Position numbers and translations under genes: made by a program. Under the pieces are notes generated by a model, which saw only the letters and a list, made by a program, of their open reading frames with translations, had not been told where the DNA came from and searched no databases. A stretch of 64,000 nucleotides of DNA. Origin: Acidobacteriota bacterium (lineage in GTDB: Bacteria; Acidobacteriota; Blastocatellia; Pyrinomonadales; Pyrinomonadaceae). The first letter of the stretch is position 1. Each line of letters starts with the position of its first letter. Shown piece by piece: positions 47,397 to 56,687 of the stretch. The stretch spans positions 1,798,001 to 1,862,000 of the forward strand of contig CP065000.1 of assembly GCA_016700075.1 (NCBI GenBank). The letters are read 5' to 3'.

Positions 47397-48347
47397 ATGC
47401 TCTTCTCAATTTTCCTCATCGTCGCGGGGCTAGTTGTTCTGACCGTCGGGGCTGAGCTGCTTGTACGCGGCGGTGCGTCGCTGGCGTTGCGGCTTGGCAT
47501 AACGCCGCTTGTGATCGGATTGACCATCGTCGCGTTCGGAACGGGCAGCCCTGAATTCGTCGTCTCGCTTGAGGCCGCTCTAAAGGGCAGCAGCGGCATC
47601 GCGCTCGGCAACGTCATCGGCTCGAACATATCGAATCTCGCTCTCATCCTCGGCTGTGCGGCCCTGATCGCACCGATGGCCGTCAAGGCCGAGATACTCC
47701 GCCGCGAGATGCCGATATTGATGGCAGTTACGGCCTTTCTTTGCATCATGATGTGGGATGGCGTCATCTCGCGAATCGATGGGATATTGCTGACCATCGG
47801 TGCGGTCGCATACACGGTCGGGGCTTACATCGCTTCAAGAACGAAGGAAGACGCCGAGGTCGAGGCCGAGTATGACGAGGCAGTAAAGCCATCGGGCCGT
47901 GCCGGCTGGCTAGACGCGATTTTCATTTTTCTCGGTCTCGGCGCCCTTATTTTTGGTGCTAATATATTAGTTGACGGCGCAATTGATATAGCACAGGTCA
48001 TCGGCCTCAGCGAGGCGGTGATCGGGCTGACCATCGTGGCGATCGGCACAAGTTTGCCGGAACTGGCCACGTCGGTCGTTGCGTCGTATCGCGGCGAAGC
48101 GGACATTTCTTTCGGCAACGTCATCGGCTCGAACGTTTTCAATATCCTCGCCGTGCTCGGCATCGCAGCGATGATCAGCCCGATCCCGACCGAGGGCATA
48201 CGCTCGCTGGACGTTGGAGTATTTTTGGGCAGCGTCATTCTCGTATGGGCGATGCTCGGCCGCCGATACAATATCGACCGCCCGGAAGGGATAATCCTGG
48301 TTTTGGGCTATGTCATTTACATCGTGACACTGCTCGCGTCGGATTAA
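47397..48347 (+). CDS. Na+/Ca2+ exchanger family protein (YrbG-like)
   Basis: 316 aa in two inverted five-helix repeats, each with an alpha motif: ITPLVIGLTIVAFGTGSPEFVVS and LSEAVIGLTIVAIGTSLPELATS, followed by GNVIGSNISNLALILG and GNVIGSNVFNILAVLG. The E in S/LPE residues bind Ca2+. A hydrophilic acid-rich loop separates the halves. It starts the calcium cluster 12 bases after serA. Another exchanger lies at 51325. Confidence 0.92.
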   Translation: MLFSIFLIVAGLVVLTVGAELLVRGGASLALRLGITPLVIGLTIVAFGTGSPEFVVSLEAALKGSSGIALGNVIGSNISNLALILGCAALIAPMAVKAEILRREMPILMAVTAFLCIMMWDGVISRIDGILLTIGAVAYTVGAYIASRTKEDAEVEAEYDEAVKPSGRAGWLDAIFIFLGLGALIFGANILVDGAIDIAQVIGLSEAVIGLTIVAIGTSLPELATSVVASYRGEADISFGNVIGSNVFNILAVLGIAAMISPIPTEGIRSLDVGVFLGSVILVWAMLGRRYNIDRPEGIILVLGYVIYIVTLLASD

Positions 48348-48360
48348 GAGACAGATCAAC

Positions 48361-50838
48361 ATGACGAACTCGGAAACCAGCGTGACAGGATTGACTGCCG
48401 CGGAAGCCGCCGCTCGCCTTGAGAGGTACGGCCCAAATTCGGTTCCTGAAAAGCCTCCGAAAACGCTGCTTCGTCGATTCGTTGAACAATTTCAAAGCCC
48501 GCTCATCTACATTCTCCTTTTTGCACTGCTCGTCGATTTCGTAATTTGGCTGGCCGAAGGTGCGACCGGCGTTCCCGTTGAATCCATCGCGATCGCGCTG
48601 ATATTGATACTAAATTCCGGGCTTGGAATGTATCAGGAAGGCAAGTCCGAAGCGGCACTCTCGCGGCTTAAGGAAATGGCGGCTCCGCTTGCTTGGACCC
48701 TGCGCGACGGGCATTACGTACACATTCCGACATCGCAGATCGTGCCGGGCGATGTCGTCCGCATCGAAGCAGGCGATCGCGTGCCGGCAGACGGAACGAA
48801 TCTGGATAAAGACAGCGTTTTGCTCGATGAATCGCTGCTTACGGGCGAATCGGTACCGGTCGAAAAGGCCGGAGCGGATGAGCTTTCGGCCGGGACGCTA
48901 GTGCTCCGCGGCAAAACTCACATCGAGGTAACGCGAACCGGCAGCGACAGCGCGATGGGCCGCGTGGCGACGATGATCGGCTCGATCGAAACGGGTAAGA
49001 CACCGCTCGAGATCCGCCTCGCCGTTTTCGCCGATCAGGTGGCGAAGATCATTCTTGTGCTCGCAGTGTTGATCACGGTCGGCGGTCTGCTGATCGAAGG
49101 CACCGACCGGCTCGGCCACGTGCTGATATTCGCGGTCGCCCTCGCGGTCGCGGCAATTCCGGAAGGACTGCCGGCGGTGCTGACGCTGACGCTGGCACTC
49201 GGCGTCGAACGAATGGCAAAACGCAAAGCGGTCGTCCGCCGCCTGAGCGCGGTCGAGGCTCTTGGCTCCGTGACCGTGATCGCTACGGATAAGACCGGCA
49301 CGCTGACCGAAAACAAGATGACCGTCCGCGGTACGGATACTGCAGACGATCACGCCGCTCTCCATGCGATGGTCATCGCCAACGATGCCGACGAAGGCGG
49401 CGAGATCGGCGACCCGTTGGAAACAGCACTCCTCGAACATGCTCGCAGCGAAGGCATCGAAACTGCTGCCCTGCGTGCGGAATTTCCGCGTGTCACTGTG
49501 CGGCCCTTCGACAGCTCTTACAAATTCATGCGAGTGACCGTCCGTGAAGGTGCGGGAACAGTCAGCTATTTCAAGGGCGCTCCCGAGGTGCTGCTTGAGA
49601 TGAGTTCGCTCGCGACAAGCGAACGCGAAAAATGGCAGACGCGTATCGCAGAGTATGCTGCGAAAGGGTTTCGCGTCCTCGCCGTCGGAAAAAGCACCGG
49701 CGAAAGCGAGGACGATATCGATTTCGTCGGCGTCATAAAGCTCTGGGATCCGCCGCGGCCCGAGGTGCCGGATTCTATTGCGGAGGCACGACGGGCGGGC
49801 ATCCGCGTCGTCATGATCACCGGCGATCATCCCGATACGGCAAAGGCGATCGCGGGCGAGATAGGTATCGCCGCTACGGACGTATTGACCGGAGCAGACC
49901 TCGACAAGATGACCTCGCAAGAGCACGCTGAGGCCGTCCGCACGTGCGGCATCTTTGCCCGAGTGCTGCCCGAACACAAGCTCCTGCTCGTTGAAAAGCT
50001 GCGTGAACAGGGCGAGGTCGTTGCAATGACGGGCGACGGCGTGAACGATGCTCCGGCGCTAAAGCGCTCGGACGTCGGCGTGGCGATGGGCGATCGCGGC
50101 AGCGACGTTTCGCGTGAGGTCGCGGACCTCGTGCTGATGGACGACAATTTTGCGACCATCGTCGCCGCCATCGAAGAAGGCCGCAACATCTACGACAATA
50201 TCCAGAAGTTCATACGATTTCTCTTCTCGACGAATCTCGCTCTCGTGCTGCTCGTTGTCGGCGGTGCGTTCGGCTCATTTATGCTCGGCCTGACCGACGA
50301 GCTCGGCGGACTGTTACTGCCGCTGACGGCGGTGCAATTGTTGTGGATAAACATCATCGCGGACGGGCCGCCTGCGCTTGCTCTTGGGCTGGATCACAAT
50401 CGCGACGTTATGTCGCTCAGCCCGCGCGATCCTGCATCGCCGCTTCTGGACAAGCCTTCGATCCGCTTTATCGTTTCGACGGGCGTTGTAAAGGCTCTGA
50501 TGGGCGGCATTTTGCTGGTAATGATGCCGCGTTATGGTTACAGTCTGCTCGCTACGCGGTCGGGCGTTTTCCTGTTCGAATCCATCGCACAGCTTGTTAT
50601 GGCATATCCATCGCGAAAGATCATCTCGCCGCCCGAACGCAACATGGTTCTGCACATCGCGGTATTTGGCGGCATCGGTTTGCAGGCGGCGACAATATTT
50701 TTTCCGCCGCTCAGAAATCTGTTAGGATTGGAGACATTGGACGCGGCAGCATTCGGCATCATCGCGGCCGCGGTGTTGATCACATGGGCCGCTGCCGAGG
50801 TCACAACGCGTCTGGAACACCGTTTCGGAGCACACTAG
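48361..50838 (+). CDS. P-type Ca2+-transporting ATPase (PMR1/SERCA type)
   Basis: 825 aa. The phosphorylation motif DKTGTLTENKM, TGES (LTGESVPVEKA), and hinge MTGDGVNDAPALK are intact. Helix M4 has AAIPEGLPAVLTLTLALG, the PEGL signature of Ca2+ pumps, and M6 has NIIADGPPALALGLD, matching the SERCA Asn/Asp pair. In M5, STNLALVLL has Ala where SERCA site I uses Glu, so one Ca2+ per cycle is expected, as in PMR1. It lies between a Na/Ca exchanger and a CBS protein, suggesting joint calcium extrusion. Confidence 0.9.
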   Translation: MTNSETSVTGLTAAEAAARLERYGPNSVPEKPPKTLLRRFVEQFQSPLIYILLFALLVDFVIWLAEGATGVPVESIAIALILILNSGLGMYQEGKSEAALSRLKEMAAPLAWTLRDGHYVHIPTSQIVPGDVVRIEAGDRVPADGTNLDKDSVLLDESLLTGESVPVEKAGADELSAGTLVLRGKTHIEVTRTGSDSAMGRVATMIGSIETGKTPLEIRLAVFADQVAKIILVLAVLITVGGLLIEGTDRLGHVLIFAVALAVAAIPEGLPAVLTLTLALGVERMAKRKAVVRRLSAVEALGSVTVIATDKTGTLTENKMTVRGTDTADDHAALHAMVIANDADEGGEIGDPLETALLEHARSEGIETAALRAEFPRVTVRPFDSSYKFMRVTVREGAGTVSYFKGAPEVLLEMSSLATSEREKWQTRIAEYAAKGFRVLAVGKSTGESEDDIDFVGVIKLWDPPRPEVPDSIAEARRAGIRVVMITGDHPDTAKAIAGEIGIAATDVLTGADLDKMTSQEHAEAVRTCGIFARVLPEHKLLLVEKLREQGEVVAMTGDGVNDAPALKRSDVGVAMGDRGSDVSREVADLVLMDDNFATIVAAIEEGRNIYDNIQKFIRFLFSTNLALVLLVVGGAFGSFMLGLTDELGGLLLPLTAVQLLWINIIADGPPALALGLDHNRDVMSLSPRDPASPLLDKPSIRFIVSTGVVKALMGGILLVMMPRYGYSLLATRSGVFLFESIAQLVMAYPSRKIISPPERNMVLHIAVFGGIGLQAATIFFPPLRNLLGLETLDAAAFGIIAAAVLITWAAAEVTTRLEHRFGAH

Positions 50839-50850
50839 TCCCGTAAAGCT

Positions 50851-51300
50851 ATGAAAGTAAATGAGATAATGGCATCACCCGCGATCACGGTCGGTGAATC
50901 GACCTCGCTGGAAGACGTTGCTAGGCTGATGCTCGACAAGGGCATCGGCTGCGTTCCTGTCGTAGATGCAGACGGCATAATTGCGGGCATCGTTACGGAG
51001 GCCAGTTTTGCGGCGAAGAGCAAGGGCATTCCGTTCTCGACATTTCGAGCCCCGCAGCTGCTCGGCCGTTGGCTTTCGGACACCAGCGTCGCCAACATCT
51101 ACGCAGAGGCGCGGCAAACGCCGGTTTCCGAGATAATGGTGAAGAACGTTGTTACCATCGAAGAGGACGAATCCGTTAATCGTGCCGTCGAGCTGATGCT
51201 CGAGCACGACATCAACCGCATCCCCGTCGTACGCGACGGCAAGCCTGTCGGTATCGTTGCACGCCACGATCTGCTCCGGCTGATGGCGGGAAGAGTTTGA
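50851..51300 (+). CDS. CBS domain-pair protein
   Basis: 149 aa consisting of two CBS modules: MKVNEIMASPAITVGESTSL with GIGCVPVVDADG, and VSEIMVKNVVTIEEDESV with DINRIPVVRDGKPVG. Such proteins bind adenosine nucleotides and often regulate transporters. It follows the Ca2+-ATPase by 12 bases and precedes a Na/Ca exchanger, so an energy-state link to calcium transport is inferred. Confidence 0.88.
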   Translation: MKVNEIMASPAITVGESTSLEDVARLMLDKGIGCVPVVDADGIIAGIVTEASFAAKSKGIPFSTFRAPQLLGRWLSDTSVANIYAEARQTPVSEIMVKNVVTIEEDESVNRAVELMLEHDINRIPVVRDGKPVGIVARHDLLRLMAGRV

Positions 51301-51324
51301 ACGAATTTTTGATCTGGCACGGTT

Positions 51325-52248
51325 TTGAGTGATTACCTGATCCTCGCTCTCGGACTCGCAGCCGCCGGCTTTGGCGGCGAGATGTTCGTCCGCGGAGCCG
51401 TGGGCCTGGCCGCTTGGGCCCGAATTCCCGCAGGCATCATCGGTGCAACTGTTGCCGCGTTCGCAACCTCAGCTCCCGAACTCGCCGTCTCCGTCAACGC
51501 CTCTCTCGAAGGAAAACCGCATATCGCCCTGGGCGACGCTCTTGGCAGCAATGTTGCAAATATCGGCCTCGTGCTTGGTGCGGCACTCATTTTTGCTTCT
51601 CTAAAGGCCCCGCGTGACAGCATCAAACGGGATTTCCCTGTTGCGATCTTGGCGCCGCTGCTGACAGGACTGCTGGTGCTCGACGGCGAACTTTCCCGCA
51701 TCGACGGCGCGATAATGCTCGTCGCCTTCATCGTCTGGATCGTTGCAGTTGTCATTGAGGTTAAAAAGCAGCGAAGCTTGGCCGAAGAAGTACTGGGCGA
51801 TCAAAACCGTCTGAGCATCGTTTTTTCGGTTGTGGCGGGACTCGGGCTGCTGATCTTTGCGGGGCGTGCGATCGTCTGGGGAGCTAAAGGCATCGCGGCA
51901 TCGTTCGGGTTGGAAGAATTCGTGATCGGAGCGACCGTCGTTGCCATAGGCACGTCGTTTCCGGAACTTGCGACCGTTATTATCTCGAAACTCCGCGGTC
52001 ACGAAGAGATCGGGCTCGGGACGATACTCGGCAGCAACATCTTTAACAATTTCTGGATCGTTTCGGTCGCGACGCTGATACGCCCGATGGAAAACCTGCC
52101 GATCAGAGAACTCGCGATCGGGCTCGGCTTTGGCGTGATAACCATCGCTCTGACATTTCCCGGCCGCGGAGGCATCATCGGACGTCGCCGCGGCGTGATG
52201 CTGCTGATACTATGTCTGGCATACACGTTGACCATACTTCAGCAATAA
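51325..52248 (+). CDS. Second Na+/Ca2+ exchanger family protein
   Basis: 307 aa, TTG start because upstream in-frame stop at 51310 excludes others. Two repeats again: IPAGIIGATVAAFATSAPELAVS and LEEFVIGATVVAIGTSFPELATV, with GDALGSNVANIGLVLGA and GTILGSNIFNNFWIVS. It is distinct in sequence from the exchanger at 47397, so it is not a recent duplicate. The two flank a Ca2+-ATPase and may differ in affinity or ion. Confidence 0.88.
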   Translation: MSDYLILALGLAAAGFGGEMFVRGAVGLAAWARIPAGIIGATVAAFATSAPELAVSVNASLEGKPHIALGDALGSNVANIGLVLGAALIFASLKAPRDSIKRDFPVAILAPLLTGLLVLDGELSRIDGAIMLVAFIVWIVAVVIEVKKQRSLAEEVLGDQNRLSIVFSVVAGLGLLIFAGRAIVWGAKGIAASFGLEEFVIGATVVAIGTSFPELATVIISKLRGHEEIGLGTILGSNIFNNFWIVSVATLIRPMENLPIRELAIGLGFGVITIALTFPGRGGIIGRRRGVMLLILCLAYTLTILQQ

Positions 52249-52251
52249 TCG

Positions 52252-52500
52252 ATGAATATCACGATCTTTGACGTCCTTGGAACCATCGGTGTGGCGATGA
52301 TCATCATCACCTACGTCCTGCTGCAGGCCGGCCGTCTGCATAGCACGCAGCTCTCATATTCCCTGCGGAACGCCGTCGGCGCCGCGTTGATCTTGATTTC
52401 GCTTTATTACAGCTTTAATCTTTCGGCGTTTATCGTAGAGGCATTTTGGCTTATTATTAGCGTTTACGGCATCGTCAGATATTTCGCGGGCCGAAAATGA
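52252..52500 (+). CDS. Small two- or three-helix membrane protein (CBU_0592-like)
   Basis: 82 aa. Hydrophobic helices at about 5-25, 38-56 and 58-76, with the family feel of CBU_0592-like proteins (DVLGTIGVAMIIITYVLLQAG, LSYSLRNAVGAALIL). Function is unknown. It starts 3 bases after the exchanger gene stop and 3 before the next gene, so all are co-transcribed. Confidence 0.75.
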   Translation: MNITIFDVLGTIGVAMIIITYVLLQAGRLHSTQLSYSLRNAVGAALILISLYYSFNLSAFIVEAFWLIISVYGIVRYFAGRK

Positions 52501-52503
52501 GCG

Positions 52504-52950
52504 ATGGAAAATTTCATCAGCATACCTTTCAAAGCATCAAGCGCGAACGGCTTTCGCTCGTATAACGGCGTTGCAAAATTTTCTGACGCCGGCGTCGTGC
52601 TCGAATTTGAATCGAAGATACTGGACCTGTTTCCGACCGGCGTTCGCGAGACGCGGCTGCCGATGGCTGAGATCCTGGACGTAAAATTCAAAAAAGGTTT
52701 TGCAGGATACGGTGCAAAGATCGAGATACGCCTGAAGTCTCTGGCGCGTCTTGCCGAATTGCCGAACAATGACGGCAAGCTGGTCCTAAAGATCGTTAAA
52801 GCCGACATTGAACGTGCAAAAGCAGCGATCGCCGCATTCGAGGCGGCACATGCGGAAACGCCAAGTATGATCACCGAGCCGGGCTCTGTAGTCAGCCGGC
52901 TTTTCGACAACGAAGGTGACGATGCCGAGACACAGAAGCTGGTTAACTAA
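52504..52950 (+). CDS. Hypothetical soluble protein
   Basis: 148 aa, unrecognised. It begins with a beta-rich PH-like segment (SYNGVAKFSDAGVVLEFESK, LPMAEILDVKFKKGF, KIEIRLKSLARL), then a helix and an acidic tail. No signal peptide. Located among small genes of unknown function in the operon-like run from 51325 to 53659. Confidence 0.68.
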   Translation: MENFISIPFKASSANGFRSYNGVAKFSDAGVVLEFESKILDLFPTGVRETRLPMAEILDVKFKKGFAGYGAKIEIRLKSLARLAELPNNDGKLVLKIVKADIERAKAAIAAFEAAHAETPSMITEPGSVVSRLFDNEGDDAETQKLVN

Positions 52951-52965
52951 AGAAGGAGGAAATTG

Positions 52966-53241
52966 ATGCCAAAATTTGTGATCGAAAGAGAAATTCCCGG
53001 TGCAGGATCGATGACCGCGGCCGATCTGCATGGCGCGTCCGCAAAGTCTTGCAGCGTGCTGAACGCGATGGGTGCCGAGATACAGTGGATCCACAGCTAC
53101 GTTACGGACAACAAGATCTATTGCGTTTACACCGCACCCAACAAGGAAATGATCGAAGAACATGCACGTGAATCCGGATTTCCCGCAAACAGTATTTCTG
53201 AGGTCCGAGCTCTGATCGATCCTTCGCGAGCTGCGGCCTGA
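52966..53241 (+). CDS. DUF4242-family small protein
   Basis: 91 aa from the ATG at 52966, with a strong AAGGAGG nine bases upstream. It matches DUF4242 (SCO4226 nickel-binding type): FVIEREIPGAGSMTAADLHGAS, IHSYVTDNKIYCVYTAPNKEMIEEHARESGFPANSI. The ferredoxin-like fold family has one structurally studied nickel-binding member. Role here unknown. Confidence 0.8.
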   Translation: MPKFVIEREIPGAGSMTAADLHGASAKSCSVLNAMGAEIQWIHSYVTDNKIYCVYTAPNKEMIEEHARESGFPANSISEVRALIDPSRAAA

Positions 53242-53251
53242 ACTTTTCGCC

Positions 53252-53659
53252 TTGAGTTCCAACAAGAAAAGCCTCGGCCGGCTTATCGCCGTTCACACGA
53301 CATCGCCCGCTCAGATGCAGCGGGCGGTTTTCATCGCCGTGCTGTCATTTTTGTTTTTCATGGCGATGATGCTGGCATTTTACATTCGGCAGAATATCGG
53401 TTACTTCCTGCTTTCGACGGCATTCCTGCTGGTCTATATCGCCACGATGTTCTCTTGGATCCGTCAGAGGCGGACGGTTGTCGAGGTTTACGACAACGGG
53501 CTGAGATTTCGCGACAGTTCTGTTTTTTGGAGCGATATCACCGGAGTCGAAAAGACCGGCGTTTTGTCGCTCGAAAAAGGTGAAAAGCTCCAGCTTCCTA
53601 CTGCACTCGACCGTTCAGAAGAGCTGTTTGCACTCATTCAAACCCGCATTCCCGATTAA
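53252..53659 (+). CDS. Hypothetical membrane protein with PH-like tail
   Basis: 135 aa. TTG start at 53252; a later ATG at 53315 is possible. Two hydrophobic helices at about 24-45 and 50-68, then a basic turn (IRQRR) and a beta-rich segment VVEVYDNGLRFRDSSVFWSDITGVEK like bacterial PH domains (DUF304/YdbT-like). Not assigned to a known function. Confidence 0.68.
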   Translation: MSSNKKSLGRLIAVHTTSPAQMQRAVFIAVLSFLFFMAMMLAFYIRQNIGYFLLSTAFLLVYIATMFSWIRQRRTVVEVYDNGLRFRDSSVFWSDITGVEKTGVLSLEKGEKLQLPTALDRSEELFALIQTRIPD

Positions 53660-53746
53660 GCCGGAATTTTATTGCCGCCGCATTTGCGGTATTCTATATG
53701 TTTCCCGATCACGGGAGGCTTTTCTGCGGAAATTTGCGGAGTTTTT

Positions 53747-55486
53747 ATGAGCGTAGAAGTTGTGATGCCCCAAATGGGCGAGTCGATCACCGAAGGTACC
53801 GTTTCAAAATGGCTGAAAGCGGTCGGCGACCGCATTGAGAAAGACGAGGCGATCCTTGAGATATCGACCGACAAGGTCGATGCCGAGGTTCCAAGCCCCG
53901 GAGCGGGCGTTCTGCTTGAGATACGCCATCAGGAAGGTGAGACCGTCGAGGTCGGCACCGTGATCGCGATCGTCGGCGAAGAGGGCGAGTCAGGAGCAAC
54001 TGCTCCCGCTCCTGCACCGGAAACCTCACCCGAGGTCGAGATGACCACGGCGTCAGAGCCTGAGCCGGAAGCTATCCCATCAGAACCTGTCTCCGAAACT
54101 CCGGCGGCCGAACCGGCAAAAGCTGCAGCAGCATCGGCCGACGCTACCGAGGTCGTAATGCCGCAGATGGGCGAATCCATCACCGAAGGCACCGTCTCGA
54201 AGTGGCTCAAATCCGTCGGCGATACCATCGAAAAAGACGAGCCGCTGCTCGAAATATCTACGGATAAGGTCGATGCCGAAGTTCCTTCGCCCGCTGCAGG
54301 CAAACTGCTTTCGATCAATGTCGCCGAAGGCGAAACGGTGGAGGTCGGCTCAGTGCTTGCCCTCGTCGGAGCCGAAGGAGCGGTGAGCGGTCAGCAGCCG
54401 AAAACCGCAGCCCCGAAGTCAGAACCGGGAGCGATAGCGACCGGGTCGGTTGCAGAGGTGAAAGCAACGCCGGTCCAAGCAAATGCCGCTGCGGCGTCGG
54501 GTAACGGAGACAGATCGCTGGACGAACTCCGCCGTCAAAAGAGCAGCCCGTTGGTCCGCAAGATCGCCGGCGAGCACGGAATTGACATAACACGTATTCC
54601 GGGCAGCGGCATCAGCGGCCGAGTTACAAAGAGCGACATTCTGGCATTCATCGAAACCGGTGCCGCTCTGCGTCCACAGGATCTGCTGGTCAAAGGTGCG
54701 GCTGCCGCACCGGCTGCTCCGGCCGTTTCTTCGCCGAAGGCGGCGAAGCCCGCATTCGTCACTCCGCACAACCTGACGACGATGGAAGACCGCGTCGAAA
54801 AAATGTCCGTGATGCGTAAAAAGATCGCGGAACACATGACGTTCTCAAAGCAAACGTCGGCACACGTGACCAGCGTTTACGAGATCGACATGACAAATGT
54901 CGCTCGTTTCCGTGCGGCGAATCAGGCGGCGTTTCAAGCGAAATACGGCACAAAACTCACGTTCATGCCGTTCATTTTCCAGGCGGTTACGGCCGCTATT
55001 CGCGAGCACCGCATCGTAAATTCGCAGGTTGACGGCGATAGCATCATTTATAAGGGCGACATCAATCTGGGCATGGCCGTGGCTCTGGATTGGGGGCTGA
55101 TCGTTCCCGTGATCAAAAACGCCGAGACGATGTCGCTGGCGGAGCTTGCCGTAAAGGCGAACGACCTGGCCGACCGAGCACGCGGCAAGAAACTCAACCC
55201 CGACGAAGTTCAGGGCGGCACATTCACCATTACGAATCCCGGTGTTTTCGGCGGGCTGTACGGAACGCCGATCATCAATCAGCCTCAGGTGGCGATACTT
55301 TGCGTCGGCACGATCGAAAAGCGGGCAAAGGTAATGACCTCGCCCGATGGCGACGATTACATTGCCATTCGGCAGATGGCGTACTTTGCTCTGACCTATG
55401 ATCACCGCGTGGTGGACGGTGCGGACGCCGAGAAATTCCTGTCCTTCATGAAACGGTATCTCGAGAACGCCGAATTCGAGGTCTGA
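53747..55486 (+). CDS. 2-oxo acid dehydrogenase E2 (dihydrolipoyl acyltransferase), two lipoyl domains
   Basis: 579 aa from the ATG at 53747 (GGAG six bases upstream); the longer frame from 53672 is not coding-like. Two lipoyl domains (about 3-80 and 138-215), each with EISTDKVDAEVPSP, an Ala/Pro linker, an E3-binding domain (PLVRKIAGEHGIDITRIPGS) and a catalytic domain ending YDHRVVDGADAEKF with catalytic His. The first acceptor is succinyl, acetyl or branched-chain acyl; not decided. E1 genes are not in this window, while E3 is at 40552. A terminator follows. Confidence 0.92.
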   Translation: MSVEVVMPQMGESITEGTVSKWLKAVGDRIEKDEAILEISTDKVDAEVPSPGAGVLLEIRHQEGETVEVGTVIAIVGEEGESGATAPAPAPETSPEVEMTTASEPEPEAIPSEPVSETPAAEPAKAAAASADATEVVMPQMGESITEGTVSKWLKSVGDTIEKDEPLLEISTDKVDAEVPSPAAGKLLSINVAEGETVEVGSVLALVGAEGAVSGQQPKTAAPKSEPGAIATGSVAEVKATPVQANAAAASGNGDRSLDELRRQKSSPLVRKIAGEHGIDITRIPGSGISGRVTKSDILAFIETGAALRPQDLLVKGAAAAPAAPAVSSPKAAKPAFVTPHNLTTMEDRVEKMSVMRKKIAEHMTFSKQTSAHVTSVYEIDMTNVARFRAANQAAFQAKYGTKLTFMPFIFQAVTAAIREHRIVNSQVDGDSIIYKGDINLGMAVALDWGLIVPVIKNAETMSLAELAVKANDLADRARGKKLNPDEVQGGTFTITNPGVFGGLYGTPIINQPQVAILCVGTIEKRAKVMTSPDGDDYIAIRQMAYFALTYDHRVVDGADAEKFLSFMKRYLENAEFEV

Positions 55487-55509
55487 TAATCTGTTAAAAA
55501 TTGTTTGCA

Positions 55510-55550
55510 AATGGTCTGATGTGCGGTATCATCAGACCATTAACTTTTTC
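55510..55550 (+). terminator. Rho-independent terminator after the E2 gene
   Basis: Perfect 12-base stem AATGGTCTGATG / CATCAGACCATT with an eight-base loop (TGCGGTAT), then AACTTTTTC. It lies 24 bases after the E2 stop and before the OmpA promoter. Confidence 0.85.
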
Positions 55551-55652
55551 GGGCGAAATATTGCTCGTGAAAAAAATCCGACAACCCGCACCGCAACTGG
55601 GGCGTCAAACTTGCCGGAATCCTTTTATTACCCGATTGAAACAGGAGTCATT

Positions 55653-56618
55653 ATGCTGAGGAAATTATCAGTTCTTTTCGTTTTGTTGAGCGTCGGCGTC
55701 GTCGGAGCGATCGCACAGTCAGCGCAGCTTCGCACGGCGGTTGCCGGCCAGAAATATAAGATCAAAGGCGTCATCGTCCAAAAGGAGGCGGAAAGTACCT
55801 TTGTCATTCGCGACAGCGTGGGCATTGATACGCGTATCGTGATCGCACCGCGTGCCGATATCAAGCACAACAGTTTCTGGGGCGGCGGCGACCGATATCC
55901 GGTTTCGGCATTGGTCCGCGGACTGAATATGGAGGTCGAGGGCATCGGCGACAGCAGCGGCAGTGTGAACGTGACCAAGGTTCGTTTTGACAAGAGCAAT
56001 CTGCAAACCGCTCAGTCGATCGATTCACGCGTTTCGCCCGCCGAGGAAAGGCTGTCGGCCGCTGAGGAAAACGCACAACGCGTGTCAGGCCAGATCGATG
56101 AGCTGATGGCCATCTCGAACGCCGCCCGCGGCGGTGCAAAGGCAGCTCAGGATTCAGCGGATGCGGCTATCGAAGGCGTTAATGCGACGAATCGCCGCAT
56201 TTCCGACCTTGATGATTACGTGCTGCAGTCCGCGACTACGGTGAATTTCCGCGTAAACAGTGCGGTTCTCTCGCCGGAAGGCAAAGCCGCTCTTGATCAG
56301 GTCGCCGCGAAAGCGATGACGCTGAAAGGCTACGTCATCGAGGTGACCGGCTTTGCTTCGTCGGAAGGCAATGCCCAGCAGAATAAGGTGCTCAGCGAAC
56401 GCCGTGCAAAGGCCGTTAAGGACTATTTGATCCAGACCCACAATGTCCCGCTTCGCCGCTTTGTCGAATCGTACGGATTCGGCGTATTGCAGCCGGTCGC
56501 GGACAATCGCACCTCAGCCGGACGCGAACAGAACCGCCGCGTAGAGGTCAAACTGATGGTCAGCCGCGGCATCAACCAGAACGTCGAGGTCCGCCCCGCG
56601 AAATCTGACGACAACTAA
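55653..56618 (+). CDS. OmpA-family outer-membrane/peptidoglycan-associated protein
   Basis: 321 aa from the ATG at 55653 (AGGAG eight bases upstream); frame upstream to 55521 spans the terminator. A signal peptide ends near VVGAIAQ. Residues 25-125 hold a beta-rich DUF5666-like segment, then a helical coiled region with RVSPAEERLSAAEENAQRVSG. The C-terminal OmpA domain (about 200-305) has VNFRVNSAVLSPEGKAALDQ, GFASSEGNAQQNKVLSERRA and REQNRRVEVKL. Binds peptidoglycan and ties it to the outer membrane. Followed by its own terminator. Confidence 0.88.
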   Translation: MLRKLSVLFVLLSVGVVGAIAQSAQLRTAVAGQKYKIKGVIVQKEAESTFVIRDSVGIDTRIVIAPRADIKHNSFWGGGDRYPVSALVRGLNMEVEGIGDSSGSVNVTKVRFDKSNLQTAQSIDSRVSPAEERLSAAEENAQRVSGQIDELMAISNAARGGAKAAQDSADAAIEGVNATNRRISDLDDYVLQSATTVNFRVNSAVLSPEGKAALDQVAAKAMTLKGYVIEVTGFASSEGNAQQNKVLSERRAKAVKDYLIQTHNVPLRRFVESYGFGVLQPVADNRTSAGREQNRRVEVKLMVSRGINQNVEVRPAKSDDN

Positions 56619-56636
56619 CACTCACCGGTCATTTCC

Positions 56637-56668
56637 GAGGCGGCGTCGACAAAACGCCGCCTCATTTT
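56637..56668 (+). terminator. Rho-independent terminator after the OmpA-like gene
   Basis: Perfect 10-base stem GAGGCGGCGT / ACGCCGCCTC with loop CGACAAA, then ATTTTCC. It falls between the OmpA stop and the VWA gene. Confidence 0.85.
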
Positions 56669-56687
56669 CCGCATCGCCACTTCTAAG

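Noticed and set aside
48898..49977. 359-codon open frame on the minus strand within the P-type ATPase
   Set aside because: It is an antisense shadow caused by GC-rich third positions; the plus strand has intact P-type ATPase motifs across the whole stretch and the antisense product shows no recognisable domain.
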